DNA of 64,000 nt from Coturnix japonica (taxonomy: Eukaryota; Chordata; Aves; Galliformes; Phasianidae): positions 1,860,001-1,924,000 of the forward strand of contig NC_029536.1 of assembly GCF_001577835.2 (NCBI RefSeq). Direction: 5' to 3'. Below the pieces are notes generated by a model, which saw nothing but the letters and a program-made list of their open reading frames with translations, was not told the origin of the DNA and made no database searches. A program made the translations under genes and the position numbers. Positions 50,001 to 59,586 of this stretch are shown in pieces. The number at the start of each line of letters is the position of its first letter. The first letter of the stretch is position 1.

Positions 50001-50928
50001 AAAGAACATTGATTTAGACAAAGGTAATAATGACCTGCTTCGCCTTAATTGGTGGCTGTAGGAACCTTCTGATGGGTTGGAGAAGGGGGGAGGGAAGAGC
50101 GCAATATAGCAGTGAGCTGACCAAGCCACAGGCAAATGAAGAATGGTAAACATCATGACAAATGGCAGCAGGAATGAGAAGCCAGTTCCCTTCCTGTCCT
50201 TTCATCATGGAGCCACAAGATGCAAGTAGTGATTAGGCTTTTAAAAGCTTCTGGCATGACACAAATAGAATTTTTCTCTATTGGAAAAAGAATGCCTAGC
50301 AGGGTTGGAATAGTGTGTTCTGTATTACAACCTCAGAGAGAGATGCATCTCAAAAATGTACTGGCATGGTATTTGAGAAGAAAATGCTGTGCAGATGGGT
50401 GCTGTGAGTTGAATTAATTTATGGGCAATAGGCAATCACTGACTTTATCCAACAAAACAGCTCCCTCCTTCTGGGAGCTGAATCTCCTTTTGTTTACCCA
50501 GTCTTAGTTCTGAATGCTATCTGTCAGTTTGCAGAGTTGAGCTTATGACAAGCTGTGCTTATAAGAAGGTACTATGGCTCCTTTCATATGAATTTAGAAC
50601 ATATTAAATGTGTCTGAAATGGCATCAAGAAGGGAATGATCCAGACGGTCCATGAGTTGCTTTAGATCTGCAGTTCTCAATGCAGTTCTCATGATATTTT
50701 ACATACACATTGCAGAGATGATCTGTGCAATAGTTTGTATATCATAAATCTCACTGTGAGGTTTATGAAGAAGATACTAGGAACATGATGGACTGCAAAT
50801 GGTCGCTTGTAACTGTATAACTAATTCCACATCACTGTGTGTTTCTTTGGATGGTTTGAAATGCCAGTCCAGGTAATGATCTCCATTTCAATTTGCTTTC
50901 AGACTTCAGGAAGGAATACTGTAAATGA
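38083..50928 (+). CDS. MXRA8: Matrix remodelling-associated protein 8 / limitrin / DICAM (10 coding exons)
   Basis: Exons 38083-38131, 42732-42755, 43211-43519, 43669-43770, 44403-44861, 48402-48560, 48774-48804, 49349-49425, 49946-50023 and 50903-50928 join in frame to give 437 residues (human about 442). The signal peptide [16 protein letters not shown] spans exons 1-2. Ig-V domain 1 (exons 3-4) ends [14 protein letters not shown]. Ig-V domain 2 (exon 5) has [19 protein letters not shown] and ends [19 protein letters not shown]. Exon 6 holds [14 protein letters not shown] and the membrane helix [19 protein letters not shown], followed by RKRRQRG. The cytoplasmic tail ends DFRKEYCK. It is a type I adhesion protein of epithelium, bone and astroglia that binds integrin alphaV-beta3; in mammals it also serves as an alphavirus receptor. 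Exons 2-6 are all symmetric phase 1-1. Confidence 0.97.
38132..42731 (+). other. MXRA8 intron 1
   Basis: A 4.6-kb intron between the signal-peptide exon and the 24-base exon 2. It has a run of 14 G at 40850-40863 and no recognised transposon. No further exon could be supported. Confidence 0.7.
40850..40863. repeat. Poly-G run (14 bases)
   Basis: Fourteen consecutive G lie in MXRA8 intron 1. Such tracts are prone to slippage and sequencing error and can form G-quadruplex structures. Confidence 0.9.
44862..48401 (+). other. MXRA8 intron 5
   Basis: A 3.5-kb intron between the second Ig domain and the membrane exon. Nothing coding was found and no repeat was recognised. A T-rich stretch occurs near 48000. 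Confidence 0.65.
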
Positions 50929-51256
50929 AGACATTCCCAAGCTGCTGGCTGGACCAGAAGCTTCAATCAAAGATAGATGGAAAAGAGATGCCTTTCATGA
51001 TACCATGTCCCTCCAGTTACCATACGTTTTTCATGTAGAGTTTCTTCCCAGTAAGCATGAGGGTATTTGCAAATGCTTTCTGAAAGAGTTAGGCCATCTG
51101 TCTTGCGTGCATTTATGATGGGTTTGGGTTTACTTTTCTTCTATTGTTCTCCCAGTCCTCCCTCCCATTTTCTTTCTGATATTATTGTTGTTTTTACGCA
51201 TCAATGATTTTTATGAGCTGAATCAGCAGACCTTTTGCTTTTATGTTACTGCTTTA

Positions 51257-51262
51257 AATAAA
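51257..51262 (+). terminator. MXRA8 polyadenylation signal
   Basis: AATAAA lies 329 bases after the MXRA8 stop and is the first canonical signal in a T-rich 3'UTR. Confidence 0.75.
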
Positions 51263-51394
51263 CCAACCTGCAACACTAATCTTAGCCATCATTATATCAG
51301 GCATTTTCTTTTTCATGCAATGTACTCATTAGAAGAATAACAGCAAAGCCTGATTGTGATCTCTCATATGCTGGTGTACATTGAGAGGAAGAGT

Positions 51395-51570
51395 ACTGTC
51401 ACTTAGCACTTTATATATTCCAGGTACAAAGAGTTGCTTATTCAGCCCTTCACAAATAACAATATAAATACCTCATCATACAAACAGGGAAATGTCAGCA
51501 TCCTCTTTTTACAGGGGAAAGGGAGGCACATAGGTCTAGTTGCCACCAACGCAGTGTTGGGATCAGCTCC
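51395..51570 (-). repeat. Ancient MIR-like fragment
   Basis: The plus strand shows diverged reverse-MIR landmarks: CACTTAGCACTTTATATATT, then TTTTTACAGGGGAAAGGGAG and GCACATAGGTCTAGTTGCC. The order agrees with a nearly full-length, very old copy. Boundaries are approximate. Confidence 0.45.
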
Positions 51571-53029
51571 AAAGAGCTCTAGGAGTCTGCTTTTGTATTT
51601 CTCACTCTAAGCTTGTTTGTTGATTTGTTTTTGTTTCAGTGCAAACCAAACCAAATTTGTCAGGAGCAAACACTTTCAGCTGCAGATGGAGGTCAAGTGC
51701 TGTAAAACCAGTGTCAGTTAGATCAGATCCAGAAACATTATGGACAGAGCTAAGCTCCTGTGTATCTGGAGTATGGTTTTCCTGCAGTCCTTGAGTGGAT
51801 CCTCCCCACACAGTTCTTGTGAGCTCATCACACACAAAAAAGGTATGATTACAGCACAGTTAGACTGACTGTTGAATAACTTCCATCAGCTAATTATGAG
51901 GAACAAGACTAACAACACATCCCACCAAATAGCCTGTCAGGCACTGTGGTGGATCATGGTCCCCAAAGGAAGAAGCTAGTGAGGGGTATTTGTTCTGGGG
52001 TGTGTATGTGTGAGGTAGTGGGGCTGTGGGCTGAAGTTCCACATCTAATTCTGCTGTATCAGGTGGGGGTGTCCAAAAACTTGGAAGTTGTTATTGTTAT
52101 AATACAAGCAAGGTAAAGTGTCAGGAAAGCCAGAAAATCTGAAAAGCTCTATACGGTGTCTCTGAGTGCTTGAGATATGCTGTGGCACCATTCCCAAACC
52201 ATGGCACACCTCTGGTCCTTTGTGCATAGATGAAAATAAGGCTTCTTGGGCCCAGGTCCTTATTTGCTTTCCCTTCTCCCAAAGTATTCAGCCATTCCTA
52301 GGTTGCCTTTGGCAGGATCTGATTGGAACCTAGGCTGCATTCCTGCAGGTGTGTAAGGCTGCTCTGGTTATTCCATCAATGTGGCACTGTCTCAAATAAT
52401 TGCCATTAATCTCTTTCTCCCTCCCTTTCATGTCTGTGAGTCAAAGGTTGGAGATCTTTGCTTGCTGGTTCAGATTGCTTAGCACAGCTCATATAGACAT
52501 CAGCTCAAAGCAGGGTTACTCATAAACTCCAGAGGCATTTAAATATTTTGTTTGACTTCTAGGCTGCAAAATAGCTTAAGGGGAAATAAATGTATTTGTT
52601 CACTGAAACAAGTGCTGGGAAGAGCTTGATGAGTTCCTCATCCTTGCTTGGATCTCGAGTTTGAATTTGGATAATGGTCAGACAAAGCAGTAATAACCCT
52701 CAGCTGATCAGAATGGGAGATTGAGTTGAGATTGTGGGCCTTTTTCATCAGGGGATGCATGCTCTGTGTGATTGGGCTGAGGATGTGAAACAGTGGTTTA
52801 GAAAAGCAGCCTGCCACATCCAGCGTGTGATTTACTAAGTTAAAATTCTGGCTGAAAGAAATCCAGGCAGGATTGCTGGCCATTGATCTGTGTGTTTTCA
52901 AACTGTTGAAAGAAACCAGAAGACTGAGCTCTAAGCTGAAGAGATTCTTATTTATACTTGTGTTTCTTAATCCAGAGAGAGTTATCAAGGGCTGTGTGCC
53001 CTCCAGTGCTGGTGAGAAGCCGTTCAGAT

Positions 53030-53114
53030 CTTGTTTCGTGGTGGGACTTGGTAGGTGACATTGATGGTTGGACTTGATGACCCTGAAGGTTTTCTCCAAC
53101 CTAAATGATTGTGA
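53030..53114 (+). mobile_element. CR1 LINE 3' tail fragment
   Basis: GATGGTTGGACTTGATGACC, CTGAAGGTTTTCTCCAACC and TAAATGATTGTGAT reproduce the last 60-70 bases of CR1. The copy is short and strongly 5'-truncated or decayed; the part before 53030 is not recognisable. Confidence 0.8.
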
Positions 53115-53164
53115 TCTTGCACGTGGTAATTAGGAGTCTGGGCTTATAGGTAACCACTAGCTGA

Positions 53165-53290
53165 GGGACGGGACTGTGTTCTGTTCCCACTCTGCCAGAG
53201 GCTCGATGTGATTCTAAACAAGCTGGTTTTCTCCCATCTCTCACCTCAGCCTTTCCTTCTGATAAATGATAAATGATTCTATCTTAAGTT
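53165..53290 (+). repeat. Ancient MIR-like fragment
   Basis: TTCTGTTCCCACTCTGCCAG, an AACAAGCTGGTTTTCTCCC block and CACCTCAGCCTTTCCTTCTG, then GATAAATGATAAAT, follow the order of the MIR core (CTCTGCCACT ... TTACTTAACCTCT ... CCTCAGTTTCCTCATCTG ... GGGATAATAAT). Confidence 0.55.
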
Positions 53291-56200
53291 ACTTGAGATA
53301 TTATGGTTTCCTTATGACTTTATCTGTCCCAATAGGAAAACTGCAATGGAGGTGGGTTTTATTCCACTGATGTTCATGCTTGTCTTGGCTTTGTTACTCA
53401 GTCTTGCCTTCTGTAAGCTCACTCATTAGCAACTAACTATGTTTGTTAATCACTCTAGGAATGCTGTAACCTGTAATATATGCTTTCCCTCATTTTATCA
53501 TTACGTGATAATTTGCAGGAGAGAGTGCGTGTGTGCAAATTGTAGGCTTAGATTAGTGAAGATGACATAGTCATGATCTTAATTGGACATAAATAGGGAG
53601 GAAGGAAAGTAAGTACAGATGAAAGAGTAAAGCACCTGCATGGAGCCAGTGGCACGTAAGAGGGAGAAGAAAGTGAAAGAGCCCATTGCAGAGTCTGGGA
53701 GGGGGGAAAATCTTTCCATAAGATGAGGTCTTAATTGAAGAGTAAAAGAGCTTAACTTGAATGGAAGCTCATGAAACAGTGCATGTTTCAGGTGGGAAGG
53801 TTGGTTGTGATTTCTGCCAGTCTGATCAACCGGACTGAAAGCATCAAGAAGCTGGAGCATGCTTTTCCAGTTTAGTTATCTTTGGAATACGTGCAACTAG
53901 TGCATTTTAAGGCTGTTTCACAGTGCAAGCCAAAGGGTGCTAAGTGGGAATGCAGTTGTTTGTTGTCAGGCACAGTTCTGATACAAAATACTGCAGCAGA
54001 TGAACCCTTTGAGTTCATTTGGCTGATACAAGTGAAGTTCCAAGGCACTTTTGTATGTCTGCAACTTGGCGATGTAGAAGCAGGGGAGAGTTCAAGTGAG
54101 GAAACAGTCACACAATGTGATATTTGTTAGCCGGAAGATACAGAAGGCCACTGGCATAACAGGCTGGAAATAGAGCCCTTTCTTTTCTGCTCCATGCATG
54201 ACATGCTTCCTCTCAAGACTGAGGGGAAGGCCTGGTCCATACATCTCGTTTCGTTCTTCATTGTCGCAGATTAATTTTCATGATTATTGTTACTTTTACC
54301 ATTTGTCCTTGCTGTGTAACTCTCGTAGCATTTAAGAAATAAAGGAGATCGTGATAGAGTTTCAAGCAAAGATTGATTTTATTTCTTGCTTTCTGGAGAT
54401 CCTACCTAAACTATCACCAGCATTAGCTAATTCTTCCCAACAGCATGTTTAATCTCAGAGCATCCTGAAGTGCTTGACAAAGTGCAGTTGTGATGCTGTG
54501 AGTTATTCCAGTGATTTCAGTATGGGATATTCATCTTTGACTTGGGACACCATCAATTGTCTCACATGTGGGGCTTGCAGGCAAATTCTAGCTCTCTCTC
54601 TTCTGTGGCTGCACATGGAGTTGGAACTATTTAGCACAGAGATGAAGGCTGGCAGCTCCTTTGGAGTACATAATTTTGCAGGACCAGAAGGGAAGATAAC
54701 ATATCCTGCTGGAATAGTTAATGGCACCGTTTTATAACTCTCTCCCAACCCAAATTCCTTCCTTGCAGAACTAACACCTTGCAAAGTTCCTGCTGTGCAT
54801 TCTGTTCTTGGAGGGCTGCCACACACTGAGTAGTATCCCAGCTGGTGACAGAGTTCTTTTAGGGACACTGATGGAGGCAGCTTGCATTGCAGTTTGGGTG
54901 GATAAAGCAGGGTGCAGGTGCACCTTGCTGAGAGCAAATGGCAATTGTTCTTGAGCAGGCGAAGCCAGGGACCACGTAAAATAAAGGTCTCATCCAAATT
55001 ACCCTTAATGGGGCTGATTTAGGACTTTACTGGACGTGCTTATAACCTGTAAATTGGATTATTTGTTGTTAGGTGAAGACAAATGAGAGCTCTTGGAAAA
55101 AGAAAGATACTTTGGGCAGAGTGAGATCATCCTGGAGCTGATGCCAGTCCCACTCTGCATCTCTATAGGCATTGGGTCTGATGTTCCAGAAAAGCAGCTG
55201 GGCACATGGAAAAGCTCATTTAGCAACCACAGGGTCTGCCCTGCAGACCACTGAAATGAAATGTTTCATTGTCTTTAAACTGTCCAAATGAAGTCCAGAT
55301 TGTCCCTGTTTCCTTTTGCACTTTCCAGTCTGGGTTGAGCCATTCCAATGGAGAGGGACTTGCTTGTCGTTAGCAGAACAGGTTTCTGAGGGGAAGAAGA
55401 AATACTGGGGGGGATGTGAGAAGCAGGATAATGGTCTGACTAGACATTCCTAAGCAAAAAGCTCCATTGTTCCTTAGAGGTCAAGTTTCTAAACTTATGT
55501 GGCCCTCTGCACATCAGCTGCTCTGAAGACAATCGCTGCAGGGAAATTTTCCAAGCGTGGCTCTTCTCTTTAGGGAAAGAAAGTGCTGCAGCTGCTAAGA
55601 AGAGGTAAGAGAACCAGAAAATGGTTAAGGAAAGATTGACTGCTTGACTTGGGTTTGAATCCAGTGGCGATGAATGCCTGGGGAGCTTGCTGAACTGCAG
55701 GTCTCTTGCCTCCCTCTAGCGGTTCATATCTTTGTTTTCTTGTGAACAGCATCAGGACCCAGTTCTGCAGTGAGCTGACTGCCCCAGGTCCGAGGGATAA
55801 TAAGAAAGAAAACATGCAGCTCTCCTAGGTCAGATCCATGAGCAAAAAGGCTTGTGTTACATCCTGCTGCAGCATCTTAATTTTACATGCATTGAGTCCA
55901 TCTGGTTGAAGTTGCATCCTTCCACTTCTCTTCCTCTTTAAGGATCCTTTCCATGTTTAATTCTCATTCTGCATCGATGCCAATCTTGCTGATGTGAATA
56001 CAGTGAGATGAAGGGTAGCTGCGTATCTCCAGGTCACTGTGTTTCTAATCTGGAAGGAATCTTCCCTGGCTCATAGGTATCATCCCTTTAGTTCCATAAA
56101 ATCCACACTGCTGGCCTCCTTGCATGGCCCACCAGCCCTACAAGGGGACGAGAGCTCAGAGCTTTTCTCCTTGTATCCCTTTAAACTAATATGTATTTGC

Positions 56201-57160
56201 TAAGCACCCAAAGCATGATGAGCTTTTGGAATTCACTGAGACAAGCAGCCACCATCGCTCTAATTCAAAGGAGCCCTTTTCAAAAGGCTCGGCTCTTCTC
56301 TGCGTGGTAATGAAGTGAACTGCTGTATAAATGAAGCAAAGGGTGGGCAGCTTTCATGCCTCAGGACACTATCTGCTCCCTGCAGGGGTCAGTGAGACTA
56401 TTTGCTCTGTCACGGAGAGCACGGCACTAATAGCAAGAGATTTTATGCCTTATATTTATTTTCCACTGAAGTGTTAAGCACTGAACTCTGCAAGAAACGA
56501 GATATTAGCCCTGATGGACCAGTGGTTTGCTCAGGTGGCCCATCCTGCATTCCCATGTACACTCTTTAATTGGATTAGCTTGTGGTTTGACTGTGACATG
56601 AAAGTGGGTTATCTCTTCGGTGCTTTATAGGGACGTGGAAAGCTTTTTTGTGAGTCATAGATTCAGCCTCATCATATCTGTTCCAAGGTGGTATTCTGAC
56701 AATTATACGACTCATTATATTTTCAGCCTTCAAAAGCAAAAGGGGAGCCAATAGAGCAGGAGCAGGAGGTCATTAAGTATGAACTGAAGAGACCAAAAGG
56801 GCTGGATGGATGGTTATGCTTTGCCTGGGTTTTGTATTGAAAACACTCCATCCCTCAGTGTATCAGAGCACATAGCTGTTGTGTAGTCATCCCAGAGAGC
56901 CTTTCCCATTCTTTACCTGGAGCTCCCTACTGTTGTCAGTATCTCTAAAGGCATTTTTTGTATAGACAGTCAACAGTGTCTCCAACCCGTTTCTTCCTTC
57001 TCCCCTCCTTTATGATCCTCGTTGCCTATCCTTACAGCTTCCTTTACAAATGCTTTATGTTAACTGGTTTTGCTCCCTCTCCAGCTCATTTCCCTATCCC
57101 CCATTAGTCACAGAGAGCCCCACCTTCATTTCCTATTATCTCAATGTAAACTCCAATGAC

Positions 57161-57260
57161 TTCATAAGTAGGTGCACAGGAAACAGGGATGAGTCTTTAT
57201 TAACACCAAATTGTTCAGATTCATAAATAGGGGACACAGGAAATAGGGATGCGTCTTTAT
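57161..57260. repeat. 60-base tandem duplication upstream of DVL1
   Basis: AAACAGGGATGAGTCTTTAT at 57181 recurs as AAATAGGGATGCGTCTTTAT at 57241, and the preceding TTCATAAGTAGGTGCACAGG recurs 60 bases later with a few changes. Two copies of about 40-60 bases lie head to tail, just outside the DVL1 CpG island. Confidence 0.85.
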
Positions 57261-57478
57261 GTTGATCAGAGCCACGAATATCCACGCTTTGTCATTTACA
57301 GAAGCTTTGGAGAAGCCAAATGAGCTCATGGTGGGCAGGGAGTCCACAGAACCCACTGTATGCTTTTATTTCCCCCTATTTGGAGGCATCCCTCCGCTCG
57401 CAGCCCGTCCCCGCTGCAGTGCCGTCGTGCCGGCGGGGGGCGGCGGGCGAGAGCCGGGTTGTCCACGGGCCGAGAGGC

Positions 57479-57546
57479 GGCAGGAGGAGGAGGAGGAGGA
57501 GAGGATAAGGGGAGAGAAGGAGGAGGAAGAGGAGGAGGAGGAGGGC
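57479..57546. repeat. Purine-rich (GGA/GAG)n tract in the DVL1 5' region
   Basis: About 68 bases are almost pure purine on the plus strand, made of GGA/GAG triplets. Such tracts can form triplex or tetrad structures and often vary in length. The tract lies about 320 bases before the DVL1 start, probably in the 5'UTR or core promoter. Confidence 0.9.
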
Positions 57547-57861
57547 GGCTCGCCCGCTGCCCCCCCGCTGCCCACCGGCCCCGGGGCTGGGTGCCGCATC
57601 GGCCCCGCTGCCCAGCGCGGCGGGGGGCGGCGGGAGGATGTACTCGGGGCGGGAGGCGGCGGTGAAGAAGGGCTGCCGTTCCCGGGTCGGGCAGCTAGAG
57701 AGCAGTGCAGGGAGAGGAATCCCGGCCCAGCAGCACGGCGGAGGCCGGGAGATACGAGCTGCCTTCCTGTGTGGGGCGGCCGCGGGCTGGAGGCGCTGAG
57801 CGGAGCCCCGGGCCGCGTCCCCTCATCGCATTGCTCGCCCCCCCAGCTCCTCCCTTCTCTC

Positions 57862-58031
57862 ATGGCGGAGACTAAAATCATTTACCACATCGACGAAGAA
57901 GAAACCCCTTACCTGGTGAAACTGCCCGTCCCTCCGGAAAAAGTCACTTTAGCTGATTTTAAAAATGTCCTCAGCAACCGGCCCGTGCACAGCTATAAAT
58001 TCTTCTTCAAATCTATGGATCAGGATTTCGG
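57862..58031 (+). CDS. DVL1: Dishevelled-1, first coding exon (gene continues beyond the window)
   Basis: The exon encodes [19 protein letters not shown], then [20 protein letters not shown] and [11 protein letters not shown], the start of the DIX domain, which polymerises Dishevelled in Wnt signalosomes. It ends in phase 2 at a GTGAGC donor. From memory it differs from human DVL1 at only a few residues (for example HID for HMD and PPEK for APER), and the position beside MXRA8 supports DVL1 rather than DVL2 or DVL3. DVL1 is cytoplasmic and relays Frizzled signals to both beta-catenin and planar-polarity branches. The DIX remainder, PDZ and DEP domains must lie downstream. The frame is open upstream of the ATG for some 600 bases, but that part is GC-rich low-complexity sequence. 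Confidence 0.96.
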
Positions 58032-58313
58032 GTGAGCTGAGGGGCGGTGGAGGTACCGGGAGGGGGATATGAGGGGGGGGGTCGCCGCTCTCCGTTCCCT
58101 CTGACAGCCGGGTTTCGGCCCCGGATGGGAGAGCACCTGCTCGGTTGGATGGCGGCGGTCAGGCGCTTATCGCGGTGCTGGGCTGCGTTTGGAAGCTCCA
58201 TGGAGCTCGGTTCGGGCCCTGCCGGCCGGGTGCGGCCCTGCCCCGAGCCGCGCACTGCGGCACCCGCTGGGCGGTATAGGCCCCGCCGGCACCGGGGGGG
58301 AGCGGCGGCCGCT

Positions 58314-58324
58314 AACATGGCGGC
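58314..58324 (+). promoter_or_regulatory. YY1-consensus site in the DVL1 CpG island
   Basis: AACATGGCGGC matches AANATGGCGGC exactly. It lies 283 bases into intron 1, still within CpG-rich DNA. In other genes such sites act near transcription starts, so an alternative start or intronic enhancer is possible. Confidence 0.6.
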
Positions 58325-59462
58325 CCGGCGCTGACAGCTCCACACACGGCCCTCGGCTCGTTGCTTGTCCTCGTCCTCCGGGCTGAGGGGAACCAGGCCT
58401 GAAAACCTCCTCCCCTTCTGGGGCTGCTGGTGTCGGGTTGTGCTGCTTCTCCTGAGGGCTCTCCCAGCCCACCGGCAGCTGTCAAAGCCCCGAGTACCAG
58501 AGCTCGGCTGTCCTCTTCGTACCGGCCTTATCTGTGGTCGCGATAAAGGAAACCCAATAAAAAGGCGTTTGACAGCTCGCCAGACAGTAACTTTCAAAAC
58601 GTGATGAATCCTTTTGTAGTAAATCGCTTTGTACTCGCATCTGTCGATTTTTTGTTGTTGTTGTTATGTATTTAAATGCCTCGCCAGCAAAAGAGAGCAG
58701 GTCTGTGGAATACTAATACAGCCCTGAACCTGTGTAACAGTGGGGTTGGGTGGTGAAACACATCACCCTATTACGTGCCATGCTGGCTTTCCCCTTATCC
58801 CTAAGACCCAAAGCTACCCCTGTTCTGCTCCATCCATCCACCAAGGAATGTGGATATTGTTTGTTGCCATGTATTTCTGCTGTGGCAATGTATTAGCCTT
58901 GGCACGCCGCTGTAGGAACGCTCCTGCGTTGACTTGTTGTTGTTCTGGATTGTGAAAACCACGTTTAGGAAGCATCTCTATGAAGTGTTGGTTTGCAAAA
59001 TAGGGCTTTTGAAAACTCCTATTCATAAATCTCTCTCCTTTTTCCCCCCTCTAAGTGATGGACACACGCACACTCTGTAGCTGGCTTAGGAATCCGGGCG
59101 CTGTGTTGTTGTGGTGCAGCCTCAATGAAAGCTGATGGATTTGTTCAGACAGCTCTTGTGTTCATCACCACTGCTCTGCAGATGTTTGGTGTGAGGGAGA
59201 GTGAAAGCAGTGCTGATGCTGGTGGGTGCGCTGGGGGCATCTCCGGCACGTGTGGGCTGAGCAAGCAATGTAAATCCTATGGTGGATTCTCATTTGTCTC
59301 AAAACTTAAAGGGAGATGGGCTGTTCTCCTTGTCTTGCCCTAGAAATGGGGATGGTGGAGGATGAAGGGCTGTGAACTAGGCTTAGCACCATAAATTCTG
59401 CCTCTCTCATTTAGGCGGTGGTCTCAGATGCAACCGTGCAATGTGAGGGCTTGTTTGTGAGG

Positions 59463-59586
59463 GATCATGCAATCGTTAAGGTTGGAAATGACCACTGAGA
59501 TCATCAAATCCAACCCACCCCCACTGTGCCCCACTCAATGCAGGGGCATCTCCAGGGATGGTGACTCCTGCACTTCCCTGGGCAGG
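59463..59586 (-). mobile_element. CR1 LINE 3' end fragment
   Basis: The plus strand carries the reverse CR1 landmarks GGGATCATGCAATCGTTAAG, GTTGGAAATGACCACTGAG, ATCATCAAATCCAACCC and CTCCAGGGATGGTGACTCC, ending CTTCCCTGGGCAGG. A block of about 30 bases in the middle is missing relative to the remembered consensus. It lies antisense to DVL1. Confidence 0.88.

Larger units (their letters stand above)
51263..57160. other. Intergenic region between MXRA8 and DVL1
   Basis: About 5.9 kb with no supportable exon. It holds two MIR-like fossils (about 51395-51570 and 53165-53290) and one CR1 tail (53030-53114). An AATAAA at about 54341 has no gene that I can assign to it. Confidence 0.55.
57360..58600 (+). 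promoter_or_regulatory. DVL1 CpG-island promoter
   Basis: This GC- and CpG-rich block spans the inferred 5'UTR, exon 1 and the first 570 bases of intron 1. There is no TATA box. It contains a purine-rich GGA tract (57479-57546), many GGGCGG-type boxes and a YY1-consensus site at 58314 inside the intron. Confidence 0.75.

Noticed and set aside
55640-55700. tRNA-like B box (GGGTTTGAATCC)
   Set aside because: No matching A box at the right distance and no cloverleaf. It is more likely chance or a tiny SINE remnant.
57259-57861. In-frame extension of about 200 codons upstream of DVL1
   Set aside because: The extension is Glu/Gly/Arg low-complexity sequence from the GGA tract and CpG island. The DVL1 family starts at MAETKIIYH.
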